Source of the DNA: Parachlamydia sp. AcF125
GTDB taxonomy: Bacteria; Chlamydiota; Chlamydiia; Chlamydiales; Parachlamydiaceae
NCBI RefSeq assembly: GCF_018342475.1
Contig: NZ_JAEMUD010000001.1
Location: forward strand, 1,054,001 to 1,118,000
Length of the DNA: 64,000 bases
Direction: 5' to 3'
Shown: in pieces, positions 1 to 9,580 of the stretch
How positions within the stretch are numbered: position 1 is the stretch's first letter
Layout: each line of letters starts with the position of its first letter
The notes under the pieces: model-generated
Database searches by the model: none
What the model was told of the DNA's origin: nothing
Seen by the model: the letters and a program-made list of their open reading frames with translations, nothing else
Made by a program: the position numbers and the translations under genes

Positions 1-1
1 G

Positions 2-2071
2 CTCACACAGCAGATTTGCTTGGCTTTCAAGAATAAATTCGATCCGGATGATGGCAATCTGGAAGAGTATTTAAAAATACGAACGAAGTTTTTGGAAGAT
101 GTGGCCAATTTAGACACGGGACACGAAGAGAATGACCTGCGCCGGAAAAATGTGCTGCGGCAAGGCATGAATTTGGTTCATTACTGCTATAAAACGAATT
201 TTTATCGAGTGAACTATACAGCCTTAAGCTTTCGAATGGATCCCCATTACCTCGATGAGATTCCTTTTGAGCGGCAAAAAAAATTTCCCGAGCTTCCTTT
301 TGCTATTATTTTTTCAAAAGGAATGCATTTTTTGGGGTTTCATATTCGCTTCAAAGATTTAGCGCGGGGAGGGCTAAGAACCGTTTTCCCTTCCCAGGCT
401 GAGCATATGGTTAGCGAAGGCAACAGAATTTTTACCGAATGTTACAGTTTGGCTTATACCCAGCACAAAAAAAATAAGGATATCCCCGAAGGAGGAGCTA
501 AAGGGGTCCTTTTTATCAACCCTTATGAGCGTTTAGATTCGGAAACTCAAATTTTGAGAAAGGAACTAGAAGCTTCCCAAACAGACCCGGCAGGAATTGA
601 AGAAAATTTGGCCCTTTATAGAAAGGAACAAGCGGAGGAATTTCTTTACCAAGCGCAGCGATCCTACATTGAAAGTTTGTTAACCATTGTGAATTGTCAT
701 CCGGACGGCTCTCTGCGAGCCAAGTATATTGTGGATTATTGGCAGCGCCCTGAATATATTTATCTAGGACCTGACGAAAATATGCACGACTCCATGATTC
801 AATGGATTGCCGCTTTTAGCCGGAAATATGGGTATAAACCGGGAGGAGCTTTTATTTCAGGCAAGCCGATTGTGGGAATTAACCACAAGGAATATGGAGT
901 CACCTCTTTGGGCGTCAATGTGTATATGGAAGCTCTCTTGCATTTCATAGGGATTGATCCGACAAAAGAACAATTTACCGTGAAGATGTCTGGGGGGCCA
1001 GACGGAGATGTGGCTGGCAATCAGATTTGTAATTTATACCGCTATTTCCCACATACCGCTAAATTGTTGGCATTAACAGATGTGTCGGGGACTATTCATG
1101 ACCCTCAAGGGTTGGACCTCGCTTGTTTAGCTGAGCTTTTTAAGGAGCGAAAGCCTATTCGCTATTATCCACCAAATAAATTAAATGAGGGTGGGTTTTT
1201 AGTGGATAAAGAATCCAAGCGCAATCAAACAGCTTTTATCCAACAAGTGCTTTGCTGGAAAAAACAAGAGGGCAAATTGATAGAAGACTGGATTTCGGGT
1301 AGCGAGATGAATCACCTCTTAAGGCATAACGTGCATCAGGCAAAAACAGATGTTTTTATTCCTGCAGGGGGAAGGCCGAGAACGCTTAATCACTCCAACG
1401 TGGAGGATTTTCTGGATGATAAAGGAAGCCCCACTTCCCGTTTGATTATTGAAGGAGCCAATCTTTATTTAACTCCTCAGGCTCGACGTTTCTTAGAAGA
1501 AAAGGAAGTTTTGATTGTTAAGGACAGTTCTGCGAATAAAACAGGCGTTATTTGTTCTTCTTTTGAAATCTTATGTGGCTTAACCTTAACAGATGAAGAG
1601 TTCATCACCTACAAGAGCCAGCTTGCCGTAGAAATTTTGGAACGCTTAAAAAAATGTGCCTCTGAGGAAGCTCGGCTTCTTTTGCGCACACTTGAGGAGC
1701 AAGGGGGGTATTTAACGGATATTTCAGAGCTTATTTCCAAGCGAATCAACCAATTTACTTACCAGCTCTTGGATTTCCTCGAGGAAATTGAGCTCTCTAA
1801 AGACCTAAATGATCCTTTAATTCGCCGTTTTTTACGCTATTGCTTACCCACTCTTCGGCAAAGATTTCAACACGCTTTACTGCAAGAAATCCCCGAGCAC
1901 CATAAAAAAGCGATCATCGCTTGTTCAATTGCCGCAGATTTAGTTTATTCGCGCGGGATTTCTTGGCTTCCTTCTGTCGTCGATGTCCTCCCTCTTTTGC
2001 TTGAACAGAAGGAGGAATATCTTTATCCCCCGAGAGGAAAAGCCCTGGAGGCGAAAGAAATCAGCACTTAA
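2..2071 (+). CDS. NAD-type glutamate dehydrogenase, large family (5' end outside window)
   Basis: Oxidative deamination of glutamate to 2-oxoglutarate, feeding amino-acid carbon into the TCA cycle. The frame is open from base 2 with no stop, so the N-terminus lies outside the window; the TTG at 20 is probably not the real start. About 690 residues are visible. Motifs fit the ELFV dehydrogenase core of the large (over 1000-residue) GDH families: RGGLRTVFPSQAEHMVSEGN, EGGAKGVLF around residues 158-164, and the NAD-binding segment SGGPDGDVAGNQI around 325-337, followed by EGANLYLTPQARRFLEE. The family call is firm; the exact subclass is less so because the regulatory N-terminus is missing. The stop codon overlaps the CIRCE operator of the next operon. 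No terminator is visible before hrcA. Confidence 0.85.
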   Translation, partial: LTQQICLAFKNKFDPDDGNLEEYLKIRTKFLEDVANLDTGHEENDLRRKNVLRQGMNLVHYCYKTNFYRVNYTALSFRMDPHYLDEIPFERQKKFPELPFAIIFSKGMHFLGFHIRFKDLARGGLRTVFPSQAEHMVSEGNRIFTECYSLAYTQHKKNKDIPEGGAKGVLFINPYERLDSETQILRKELEASQTDPAGIEENLALYRKEQAEEFLYQAQRSYIESLLTIVNCHPDGSLRAKYIVDYWQRPEYIYLGPDENMHDSMIQWIAAFSRKYGYKPGGAFISGKPIVGINHKEYGVTSLGVNVYMEALLHFIGIDPTKEQFTVKMSGGPDGDVAGNQICNLYRYFPHTAKLLALTDVSGTIHDPQGLDLACLAELFKERKPIRYYPPNKLNEGGFLVDKESKRNQTAFIQQVLCWKKQEGKLIEDWISGSEMNHLLRHNVHQAKTDVFIPAGGRPRTLNHSNVEDFLDDKGSPTSRLIIEGANLYLTPQARRFLEEKEVLIVKDSSANKTGVICSSFEILCGLTLTDEEFITYKSQLAVEILERLKKCASEEARLLLRTLEEQGGYLTDISELISKRINQFTYQLLDFLEEIELSKDLNDPLIRRFLRYCLPTLRQRFQHALLQEIPEHHKKAIIACSIAADLVYSRGISWLPSVVDVLPLLLEQKEEYLYPPRGKALEAKEIST

Positions 2072-2087
2072 ACCCTTCGAGTGCTAA
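2061..2087 (+). promoter_or_regulatory. CIRCE operator (HrcA binding site)
   Basis: Inverted repeat TCAGCACTT-N9-GAGTGCTAA. The right arm matches the CIRCE consensus (TTAGCACTC-N9-GAGTGCTAA) exactly and the left arm matches 7 of 9. It ends 7 bp upstream of the -35 box of the hrcA promoter, and its left arm contains the last codons and stop of the glutamate dehydrogenase gene. HrcA binding here would autoregulate hrcA-grpE-dnaK. Confidence 0.9.
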
Positions 2088-2094
2088 ATCAAGC

Positions 2095-2123
2095 TTGACC
2101 CGTTTTCTCTTTCCTTGTATACT
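2095..2123 (+). promoter_or_regulatory. sigma-70-type promoter of hrcA-grpE-dnaK
   Basis: TTGACC (2095-2100), a 17-bp spacer and TATACT (2118-2123), close to the housekeeping consensus. Transcription would begin near 2130, giving a short leader that contains the AGGAG ribosome site at 2135-2139. Confidence 0.85.
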
Positions 2124-2146
2124 AGTCATAAACAAGGAGAGCTTTG

Positions 2147-3292
2147 GTGAAAGTTCCAGCCACTTCAAAGAAAGGTCATAAATCTAACCGAGAGAGGCAG
2201 GTGCTGCTCGGATTAGTTGAATATTACTTGAATACAGGAAAGCCAGTCGGCTCGCATACGTTACAGGGGGCTGGTTTTGAAAACATTAGTTCCGCGACCA
2301 TACGCAATTATTTTGCAAACCTGGAACAAGAAGGTTATCTTTCTCAACAGCATACTTCAAGCGGGAGAGTTCCGACCAATAAGGCTTTGCGTCTTTATAC
2401 AGAAGAATATCTCAACTCGGCTATCATTGCTCCTGAAGATGAGAAAGTTTTACAGGCTTTGAGACAGGTAGAGACGCGTGAAATTGCTTCTTATTTACAA
2501 TATGCTGCAGAAACCCTTTCCCAATTAAGCAATCAAGCTGTTTTTTTATCGGCTCCCCGCTTTGATCAAGATTATCTCGTTGAACTAAAGCTAGTTTCAA
2601 TCGATCATTCCCGCTGCCTGTGCATTTTAGTGACTGGTTTCGGCATTATTCAAACAGAAGTTTTATATGTAAATAAAAAATTAAATGCTTTTACAATCAA
2701 AAGGCTTGAGCTTTATTTTCATTGGCGTTTGACAGGATTTGATAAACCTACTACTCTAAACAAAGAGGAAGAGCTTTTAGGCCAAACAATGTATAACGAA
2801 TTGATGGTTCGTTATATTGTAGGCTATTCCAATTTTACGGATGAAGAGGTCTATCGCACAGGATTTTCTAAATTAGCCACGCATGCCGACTATCAAACGC
2901 CTGCTGCCCTAGCTATCAACTTAGCCTTGTTTGAAGATGCGCAGAGTATGCGGTTACTTTTGCGAGACTGCGTAACGCATAGTCGCTTAAAAGTATGGAT
3001 AGGGGAAGATTTGCTTCCTTTTTCGTCCGAAATACCCACTTGTAGTGTGCTCGCTATCCCTTATCGAATCAATCAACACAATGTAGGTGCTATTGGGATT
3101 TTAGGCCCAGTGCAAATGCCTTATCGCAGACTATTTGGGATTTTAAAAGTTTTTTCCGAATATATTAGTGAAACGCTGACAAGACATGTTTTTAGATTTA
3201 AACTCAGTTTTCGTCAGCCTCACCGAACCATGTCAGAGAAAGAGCTTCCGCCGTTAAATCACGCTAGCTTTTTGTTAGAAGACAGGCGGTAG
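2147..3292 (+). CDS. hrcA: heat-inducible transcription repressor HrcA
   Basis: Repressor of chaperone operons that binds CIRCE and responds to free GroEL. The N-terminus has the winged-helix region (RERQVLLGLVEYYLNTGKPV, then SSATIRNYFANLEQEGYLSQ and SSGRVPTNKALRLYTEEYL) that is diagnostic of HrcA. The GTG at 2147 is preferred because AGGAG at 2135-2139 lies 7 nt upstream; a TTG at 2144 is the alternative. At about 381 residues it is longer than Bacillus HrcA (about 340). The extra length is a C-terminal tail after the GAF-like domain, as in chlamydial HrcA. First gene of the heat-shock operon, 45 bp before grpE. Confidence 0.95.
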   Translation: MKVPATSKKGHKSNRERQVLLGLVEYYLNTGKPVGSHTLQGAGFENISSATIRNYFANLEQEGYLSQQHTSSGRVPTNKALRLYTEEYLNSAIIAPEDEKVLQALRQVETREIASYLQYAAETLSQLSNQAVFLSAPRFDQDYLVELKLVSIDHSRCLCILVTGFGIIQTEVLYVNKKLNAFTIKRLELYFHWRLTGFDKPTTLNKEEELLGQTMYNELMVRYIVGYSNFTDEEVYRTGFSKLATHADYQTPAALAINLALFEDAQSMRLLLRDCVTHSRLKVWIGEDLLPFSSEIPTCSVLAIPYRINQHNVGAIGILGPVQMPYRRLFGILKVFSEYISETLTRHVFRFKLSFRQPHRTMSEKELPPLNHASFLLEDRR

Positions 3293-3337
3293 AACGTAAG
3301 GTATGGAAGAAAACAAGTTTTAGACAAGAGGTTAACT

Positions 3338-3964
3338 ATGACAAAAGCCGATAACAAAAATCATGAAAAAGATCAAAGTGAAATGGATAAGGTGAATGCA
3401 GAATGCATGTGTTCCCACGAATGCACCCCAGCTCAAGAAGGAGAAGTCAAACCTCAACCGAATGTTGTTTCAATTGAAGAAAAAGAAATTGAAGCTCTTC
3501 GCCGAGATGCTGCTGACAATAAAGATAAATATTTACGAGTTCTTGCAGAAGCGGAAAATCAAAGAAAAAGACTGCAAAAAGAGCGGCAAGAGCTTATTCA
3601 ATATGCTCTTCAAAATGTGATTGCTGATTTTTTGAATCCGATCGATCAGATGGAGAACGCTTTAAAATTCAAGGATCAGATGTCCGCCGAAGTCAAAGGG
3701 TGGGCACTTGGATTCGAAATGATTTTAAATCAATTTAAAGATGTTTTGGCCACCAACGGGGTAGCTCCCATGGTTTCTGTGGGCACATCCTTTGATCCCC
3801 ATTTACATGAAGCGATCGAAATGGTAGAGACAGGGGAATTTGCTCCAGGAACTGTCGTAGAGGAAAGTTTAAAAGGCTATAAAATGGGAGAGAGGGTCAT
3901 TCGACCAGCACGCGTTAAAGTTGCAAAAGCGGTCAGTGAACCAGCTCCTGAGCAAACCGAATAA
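3338..3964 (+). CDS. grpE: nucleotide exchange factor GrpE
   Basis: Co-chaperone that releases ADP from DnaK. 208 residues: a low-complexity N-terminus with several cysteines (CMCSHECTPAQE), a long coiled coil around residues 45-95 (RRDAADNKDKYLRVLAEAEN, QRKRLQKERQELIQYALQNV), and the beta-wing with the GrpE signature FDPHLHEAIEMVETGEFAPGTVVEESLKGYKMGERVIRPARVKVAK, seen here as separate short motifs. Starts at ATG 3338 after an AGAGG-type site. Lies between hrcA and dnaK with a 28-bp gap to dnaK, so it is cotranscribed and HrcA-controlled. Confidence 0.96.
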   Translation: MTKADNKNHEKDQSEMDKVNAECMCSHECTPAQEGEVKPQPNVVSIEEKEIEALRRDAADNKDKYLRVLAEAENQRKRLQKERQELIQYALQNVIADFLNPIDQMENALKFKDQMSAEVKGWALGFEMILNQFKDVLATNGVAPMVSVGTSFDPHLHEAIEMVETGEFAPGTVVEESLKGYKMGERVIRPARVKVAKAVSEPAPEQTE

Positions 3965-3992
3965 AAAGAGCAAGAGATAAAAGGAGGATTAT

Positions 3993-5942
3993 ATGAATAA
4001 AAAGAAAGGAAAAATTATTGGAATCGATCTTGGAACTACCAACTCCTGCGTTGCTGTCATGGAAGGAGGGGTCCCAAAGGTGATTCCCTCAGCAGAAGGA
4101 ACCCGTACAACACCTTCTGTGGTGGCTTATAAAGGAAATGAAATATTGGTAGGGATTCCTGCAAAACGGCAAGCTGTCACAAATCCGGAAAACACTATCT
4201 TCTCCTCGAAGCGCTTTATTGGGCATAAATACAAGGAAGTGATAAATGAAATCAAAACCGTTCCTTACAAAGTGACTGAAAATGCACAAGGGGATGCTGT
4301 TTTTGAAGTTCAAGGTAAAATTGTGACCCCCGAAGAGATCGGTGCCCAAATTTTGATCAAAATGAAAGAAACAGCTGAAGCCTATCTCGGCGAGAAGGTG
4401 ACAGAGGCCGTCATCACAGTGCCCGCTTACTTTAATGATTCCCAGCGCCAATCTACCAAAGACGCAGGGCGAATTGCCGGCTTAGATGTTAAGCGTATTA
4501 TTCCAGAGCCCACAGCAGCTGCGCTGGCGTATGGCTTAGATAAAGAAAAAACCGAGAAAAAAATTGCCGTGTTTGACTTGGGTGGTGGTACCTTCGATAT
4601 TTCTATTCTCGAAATTGGCGAGGGCGTTTTTGAAGTTTTAGCGACAAACGGAGATACGCATCTCGGCGGGGACGATTTTGACCATGCCATTTTGAATTGG
4701 ATGTTGGAGACTTTCAAACAAGAAACAGGCATTGATCTGCACAACGATAAAATGGCTCTGCAACGTCTGCGCGATGCCGCCGAAAAAGCGAAGATTGAAC
4801 TTTCCGGTACACAATCGACTGAGATCAATCAGCCATTTATCACCATGGATGCAACTGGTCCTAAGCATTTATCTTTGAATTTGACACGCGCCAAGTTAGA
4901 AAGCTTAACCGCTGGGCTGATTGACCGTACCCGTGAGCCTTGCCTCAAAGCTTTAAAAGATGCTGGCCTTACTAAAGACGATATTGGGGAAGTTATCCTG
5001 GTGGGGGGAATGACCCGTATGCCTGCTGTACAAGAGGTGGTGAAATCCATTTTTGGAAAAGAGGGGCATAAAGGGGTAAACCCAGATGAAGTAGTGGCAA
5101 TAGGTGCGGCAATTCAAGGGGGAGTTCTCGCAGGTGAGGTGAAAGACGTTCTTCTATTGGATGTAACCCCTTTAACTCTTGGAATCGAAACCATGGGAGG
5201 CGTGATGACTCCGTTGGTGGAAAGAAACACCACCATTCCTACCCAAAAGAAACAAGTCTTCTCCACAGCTGCCGACAATCAACCTGCTGTAACCATTCGA
5301 GTTTTGCAAGGGGAACGCAAAATGGCGAATGACAATAAAGAGATTGGAAGATTTGACTTAGCCGATATCCCACCTGCTCCACGGGGAGCCCCGCAAATTG
5401 AAGTGGCCTTTGATATTGATGCAGATGGGATTTTGCATGTATCAGCCAAAGACAATTCTACAGGAAAAGAGCAAAAAATCCGCATTGAAGCTCAATCGGG
5501 ATTGCGGGAAGAAGATATTCAAAAAATGTTAAAAGAAGCGGAACTGCACGCTGAAGAAGATAAAAAGCGTAAGGAAGAAGTGGAAATTCGCAATGAAGCA
5601 GATTCTCAAGCTTTCCGGGCATCTAAAGCTCTTGAAGAGTATAAAGACAAGCTTCCCCAAGAAGTTGTCAGTGAGGTGCAAGGTAAAATTGATGCGGTGA
5701 AAAAAGCTCTTGAAGGGACAGATATGGCTAGAATCAAATCTGCTAAAGAAGACCTTGAAAAGAGTATGCAGCATATTGGCGAAGCGGTAGCGAAAGCTGG
5801 GGCGGCAGCGGGAGGTGCCCAAGCAGCTCCGGGTGGCCAGCAGCAATCTTCTTCTGGGCAGGCGCACCCTGAGCATCCTAAAGGGGAAGACCACATTCAA
5901 GAGGCAGAAGTTGAAATTATCGACGATAAAGATAAGAAGTAA
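3993..5942 (+). CDS. dnaK: chaperone DnaK (Hsp70)
   Basis: ATP-dependent chaperone working with GrpE and DnaJ. 649 residues, the usual length. The N-terminus has phosphate-loop motif [17 protein letters not shown]; the ATPase signature [15 protein letters not shown] and the [14 protein letters not shown] motif follow. The substrate-binding domain begins near [20 protein letters not shown]. The C-terminal tail is rich in Gly, Ala and Gln and ends in acidic [12 protein letters not shown] strong AAGGAGG site precedes ATG 3993. Last gene of the operon, followed by a strong terminator. I recall a ribonuclease R gene (vacB) after dnaK in Chlamydia; it is not here. Confidence 0.98.
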   Translation: MNKKKGKIIGIDLGTTNSCVAVMEGGVPKVIPSAEGTRTTPSVVAYKGNEILVGIPAKRQAVTNPENTIFSSKRFIGHKYKEVINEIKTVPYKVTENAQGDAVFEVQGKIVTPEEIGAQILIKMKETAEAYLGEKVTEAVITVPAYFNDSQRQSTKDAGRIAGLDVKRIIPEPTAAALAYGLDKEKTEKKIAVFDLGGGTFDISILEIGEGVFEVLATNGDTHLGGDDFDHAILNWMLETFKQETGIDLHNDKMALQRLRDAAEKAKIELSGTQSTEINQPFITMDATGPKHLSLNLTRAKLESLTAGLIDRTREPCLKALKDAGLTKDDIGEVILVGGMTRMPAVQEVVKSIFGKEGHKGVNPDEVVAIGAAIQGGVLAGEVKDVLLLDVTPLTLGIETMGGVMTPLVERNTTIPTQKKQVFSTAADNQPAVTIRVLQGERKMANDNKEIGRFDLADIPPAPRGAPQIEVAFDIDADGILHVSAKDNSTGKEQKIRIEAQSGLREEDIQKMLKEAELHAEEDKKRKEEVEIRNEADSQAFRASKALEEYKDKLPQEVVSEVQGKIDAVKKALEGTDMARIKSAKEDLEKSMQHIGEAVAKAGAAAGGAQAAPGGQQQSSSGQAHPEHPKGEDHIQEAEVEIIDDKDKK

Positions 5943-5971
5943 TCCTTCCACTTGATTGAATTAAGACGCTT

Positions 5972-5998
5972 AAGGCCCGCAAAAGCGGGCCTTTTTTA
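5972..5998 (+). terminator. Rho-independent terminator after dnaK
   Basis: Nine-bp perfect stem AAGGCCCGC / GCGGGCCTT with an AAAA loop, running into TTTTTT. It ends the hrcA-grpE-dnaK operon. Confidence 0.95.
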
Positions 5999-6066
5999 TT
6001 GTTTAGGCAAATATCCAAGCCGAGTTTTTGAACCCATACTTTTCTAGGTGGGGCTGAAAATAGGTG

Positions 6067-6954
6067 TTATTGAGGAGGAACTTGCTTCATTGCAGCCAGC
6101 CTTTGGAGATAGCGCTTCCGCCCTTTTAAGGCAGCTTGAATTTCAAATAGATCTCTTTCTTCAACAATAATATCGTCTTTCCAGTGGGCGGCAAGCAGCT
6201 TTCCGTTTGCAAAAGTATAAATGCCTTTGCCATCTCTTTTCCCCTTGGCCCATGCTCCCTTATATCGAGAACCACAAGAATAAGTACGGGTGCCTAACCC
6301 ATGGTAAGCGCCCTCAAAATATTGTCCTTTGTATCGGGTGCCATCCTGATAAGAGAATGTTCCTTCATCCAATTTACCTAAGGAAAATTTTCCTTCAAAT
6401 TTATCTCCAGAAGAATAAGTTAAAATTCCTTCTGCGATATAATCTTTGTGAAATCTCCCTTCGTATCTTAAACCAGGCAATTTAAGTATCCCGTATCCTT
6501 CATAAAGGCCATTTTGTTTATGCCCTATATAAATCTCTTTGGAAAAAAGTCTTTTGGTCGTAGAAAAACCAGCTTTTAAATTTCCTTTCTGAATTGCTTG
6601 TATTTGCTCTACTATCGTAGAAGTTAAGTCTAGCTTGTCCATTTTTTTCTGATAGCAAAAAGCCCGCTTTGCAATTGAAAACCGTTTTCTTAAACTATTT
6701 GCATTTACTTTTAGGTAGCCTTCTTGGCCTAAAGGATCTTTAACTTTTAATAGGACTATTCTTCTTCTTTCAAAAAAATTAAGTTTTGGGGGAGCGTTTG
6801 AAATAATAAGCTTAGAATGTATGCGGATAAAATAGCGGGAATTGTTTAGGCCTTGAAATACGATTCTATTATGTAACTTGCCTAGGCTTCTTTCGGGATG
6901 AATAATCTTCTCAGCTGTTGCCAAGCCGAGAAATTCGATGGGTAAAATAGACAT
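6067..6954 (-). CDS. MORN-repeat protein
   Basis: 295 residues. Residues 141-260 hold about five MORN-type repeats with the YxGxxxxGxxxGxG pattern, for example YEGYGILKLPGLRYEGRF, GTRYKGQYFEGAYHGLGTRT and GSRYKGAWAKGKRDGKGIYT. The first 140 residues are basic, with no clear domain, signal peptide or membrane segment. MORN repeats are linked to membrane-lipid or protein binding and are frequent in eukaryotes and in bacteria living in eukaryotic cells. A role in host-membrane contact is possible but is inference. It is a single gene, transcribed away from a roughly 200-bp AT-rich upstream region, and converges on the dnaK terminator. The MORN call is firm; its function is unknown. Confidence 0.75.
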   Translation of the reverse strand: MSILPIEFLGLATAEKIIHPERSLGKLHNRIVFQGLNNSRYFIRIHSKLIISNAPPKLNFFERRRIVLLKVKDPLGQEGYLKVNANSLRKRFSIAKRAFCYQKKMDKLDLTSTIVEQIQAIQKGNLKAGFSTTKRLFSKEIYIGHKQNGLYEGYGILKLPGLRYEGRFHKDYIAEGILTYSSGDKFEGKFSLGKLDEGTFSYQDGTRYKGQYFEGAYHGLGTRTYSCGSRYKGAWAKGKRDGKGIYTFANGKLLAAHWKDDIIVEERDLFEIQAALKGRKRYLQRLAAMKQVPPQ

Positions 6955-7160
6955 AAAATGGCCTCTTTGAAACGCTTACTATTATGTCAATCAAACTAAG
7001 AAACATGTAAATTTCTTAGGATTAAATTATTGCCAATTTTCTAAATTATTATAACAAGGGGGTATTTAAAAGAATAGCCTAGTTGCTATTCTCTTGCTTT
7101 ATCTTAAAGAAACGGCGGGGCAAAATTTTCTAAAGTTCTAAAAGAAGAGTGTCTAAATTA

Positions 7161-7201
7161 AAAAAGGCCCTCTCACTTGCTTTTATGGCTTTCAGAGGGC
7201 A
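7161..7201 (-). terminator. Rho-independent terminator for the acidic-protein gene
   Basis: Read on the minus strand: GCCCTCT, a 20-nt loop, AGAGGGC, then C and a run of six T. It lies downstream of the gene at 7281-8420. The long loop weakens the call. Confidence 0.6.
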
Positions 7202-7231
7202 AAATTCTTTTTGAGGGGGGCGCTTCGCTTC

Positions 7232-7266
7232 ATCCCAGCTTGTCGCCTAAGGATAAGCTGGGATGA
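7232..7266. repeat. perfect 11-bp inverted repeat
   Basis: CATCCCAGCTT at 7232-7242 and AAGCTGGGATG at 7256-7266 with a 13-nt loop, just 3' of the acidic-protein gene. On the minus strand no T-run follows, so it is either part of a double terminator or a 3'-end RNA structure. Confidence 0.6.
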
Positions 7267-7280
7267 GTTTTCTTCCTGTT

Positions 7281-8420
7281 TTATTGGCTGTCATTAGAAG
7301 CGGAAGAATTGTAATGAGGCTTATCTTCTGAATGTTTATCCTCTTTTTCTTCCTCTTCACCCGGTTCGACAGAAGAGTCTGATTCCTTACTTTCAGCCAC
7401 ATGTTCGGGACTCTCTTCTTCCAGAGAGCCCTCTTGAGAGTCATGAAGAGGGCTTTCTTCGGTTTCTTCTTCAGTAGCTTCCCTCTCTACTTCTACTTCT
7501 TCCTCATAAAATCCCAATTCTTCGTCCATGCCTTCTTCCAAAGGAGGAAAAGCGATTTCCAGTTGTTCCAAATCCCGAAAAGGATCTTTATCAAATTCGT
7601 TCTCCTCTTCTCCAAATGCTGCCTCTTGAGAAATCAAAGGTTCTGCTAAAGGAATTTTTTCTTCATCTGCATCCCTTTCTTCGTCCTCTTGATCTTCTTC
7701 TCCCTGATCTTTTTTAGGAGTGAAAAAAACATTTTTAAATAATTCGTTTTCTTTATAAAGCGCGATTGTTTCTGAGATTAGCGTAGGAGGTGGAGCTAAT
7801 AAAGAGGAAAAGAGGGAAGTTGTAGGTGACCCTACGGGCTGAAGAGGAAGCTCTTCGGTCTCATCTGTTGCCTCCACAGGAGCAACCAGTTCAATTTTCT
7901 TTTCTTCCTTTTTAATTTCACTTTCACTGCCTTCTTCTTTTTCATCCAAAGCGTGTTCTTCTTTGCCTTCTTCCCTTCCTCGTTTGCGTCGATAATGACG
8001 TCTGCGTTCTCGCTTTTTATCTAAACGGGCTTCGCCTTTAACTGCCGCAGCTTCTTCTGCTTTTGCTTCACCGCTTTCTTCAGGCATTGGCTCGGTGATT
8101 TTCTCAATTGTCGATTCTTTAAGCGGTTTGGCAGCTTGCTCTTTGCCTCCGCCAATTTTAATCGAGCGGTCTAACCCTACACTTTTCAAGACCATGCGGG
8201 TTTCTCTAACTTCAAGAATTTCGTAATCAGTTGCAGGGACTAAGAAAGCCTTAGGTCTTTCAAGAGATCGAAAGAAAAATGAGCTTCCAAATGATACGAC
8301 TTCTACTGCGTCAACAAAATATTCTTCCTGGCCCACACTTTTACTGCTGCGGACCACTATTTTGCACCCCTCACGCGGAGTAATGACTGTTTCTATAATA
8401 GGTTCTCGTGTAAAATCCAC
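7281..8420 (-). CDS. acidic low-complexity protein downstream of gapA
   Basis: 379 residues starting at GTG (8418-8420); no in-frame ATG lies upstream before a stop. Residues 1-90 look folded (MDFTREPIIETVITPREGCK, then a strand-rich region). The rest is highly charged: a basic patch DKKRERRRHYRRKRGREE around 134-151, then long Glu/Asp/Ser stretches to the C-terminus. No signal peptide or membrane segment is visible. The basic-then-acidic layout is reminiscent of RNA- or DNA-associated proteins, but this is inference. It follows gapA on the same strand after 134 bp; from memory Chlamydia also has an uncharacterised gene next to gapA (CT504), which may be the positional counterpart. Confidence 0.7.
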   Translation of the reverse strand: MDFTREPIIETVITPREGCKIVVRSSKSVGQEEYFVDAVEVVSFGSSFFFRSLERPKAFLVPATDYEILEVRETRMVLKSVGLDRSIKIGGGKEQAAKPLKESTIEKITEPMPEESGEAKAEEAAAVKGEARLDKKRERRRHYRRKRGREEGKEEHALDEKEEGSESEIKKEEKKIELVAPVEATDETEELPLQPVGSPTTSLFSSLLAPPPTLISETIALYKENELFKNVFFTPKKDQGEEDQEDEERDADEEKIPLAEPLISQEAAFGEEENEFDKDPFRDLEQLEIAFPPLEEGMDEELGFYEEEVEVEREATEEETEESPLHDSQEGSLEEESPEHVAESKESDSSVEPGEEEEKEDKHSEDKPHYNSSASNDSQ

Positions 8421-8554
8421 GTATGCATTCCATCCATTTTAAGGTTTGTATGATTCAGATTAGCGAGAGAATGATCAACAGGTTAACGAATTCTCAAGGT
8501 TCTGAATATGATAATTGTAACGTTCTTGAGCTTCATATTTGCCCTATCCTATCT

Positions 8555-9580
8555 TTACTTTTGGGCAGCTAAATGCTCTAGAGATGCTATATAAACTACA
8601 AGGTCAACAAGCCGGGAAGCGTATCCCATCTCATTGTCATACCATGCAATAATTTTATAAAAAGAGTCGTTCAAGGCTATGCCAGCCTCTTTATCAAAAA
8701 TAGCTGAATAAGTACTGCTAATAAAATCACTTGAGACAACTTGCTCGTCGCAGTAAGCCAAAATACCCCGCATTTCGTTTTCTGAAGACCTTTTCATGGC
8801 TTGGCAGATTTCTTCATACGAAGTGGATTTGCTTAAGCGGACTGTTAAATCTATCACAGAAACGTCTGCTGTTGGAACTCTTAAAGCCATGCCCGTTAGC
8901 TTTCCTTTAACTTCGGGTAAACACAAAGCGACTGCTTTAGCAGCGCCTGTAGAAGCTGGAATAATATTTTGGCAAGCCCCTCGTCCGCCACGCCAATCTT
9001 TTTTGGAAGGCCCATCTACAGTCGGTTGGCTAGATGTCATGGCGTGGACAGTTGTCATTAAACCTTCTTCAATTCCAAAATTATTCAATAAAACTTTTGT
9101 AATAGGAGCCAGACAGTTAGTCGTGCATGAAGCATTAGAGATAATTCGATGGACGTCTGGCTTGTAATGCTGATGATTAACGCCCATCACAAAAGTGGGA
9201 ATATCTCCTTTTGCGGGAGCGGAAATGATAACGCGAGAAGCTCCGGCTGTTAAATGCTTTTGGGCTTGTTCGGGGGCGGTAAAAAGGCCTGTGCACTCCA
9301 GCACATAATCGATTTTTAAGTCTTTCCAAGGCAGCTTTTCAGGATCTTTTTCGGCAAGCACGATTGTTTTCTTGCCATTGACAATCAGGTGTTCTCCCTC
9401 CGCGTAAACCTCTCCCTCAAACCTGCCATGAGTTGAATCAAATTTTAGTAGGTAGGCAAGATTATCAGCAGGGACCACATCATTTACGGCTACAATTCGC
9501 ACATCGTTAAGTTTTGAGGCAATTCTGAATGCAAGCCTTCCAATTCGTCCAAACCCATTAACTGCAATATTTACAGACAT
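8555..9580 (-). CDS. gapA: glyceraldehyde-3-phosphate dehydrogenase, type I
   Basis: Converts glyceraldehyde-3-phosphate, NAD+ and phosphate to 1,3-bisphosphoglycerate in glycolysis. 341 residues. The NAD-binding N-terminus is [20 protein letters not shown]; the active-site motif [10 protein letters not shown] carries the nucleophile C152, and H179 lies in TTVHAMT. The phosphate-binding loop reads [10 protein letters not shown] followed by [13 protein letters not shown], the form found in E. coli GapA. The start [11 protein letters not shown] is the family norm. Upstream is a 333-bp divergent region shared with the metalloprotease gene. Together with gpmA at 59.3 kb it indicates a working lower glycolysis. 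Confidence 0.97.
   Translation of the reverse strand: MSVNIAVNGFGRIGRLAFRIASKLNDVRIVAVNDVVPADNLAYLLKFDSTHGRFEGEVYAEGEHLIVNGKKTIVLAEKDPEKLPWKDLKIDYVLECTGLFTAPEQAQKHLTAGASRVIISAPAKGDIPTFVMGVNHQHYKPDVHRIISNASCTTNCLAPITKVLLNNFGIEEGLMTTVHAMTSSQPTVDGPSKKDWRGGRGACQNIIPASTGAAKAVALCLPEVKGKLTGMALRVPTADVSVIDLTVRLSKSTSYEEICQAMKRSSENEMRGILAYCDEQVVSSDFISSTYSAIFDKEAGIALNDSFYKIIAWYDNEMGYASRLVDLVVYIASLEHLAAQK

Noticed and set aside
4089-5951. Several long open frames on the minus strand opposite dnaK
   Set aside because: They lie entirely in the antisense of a well-conserved gene, lack ribosome sites and have composition typical of antisense frames.
8796-9167. 123-codon frame on the plus strand inside gapA
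   Set aside because: Antisense to the conserved GAPDH catalytic region; no ribosome site and no family pattern.
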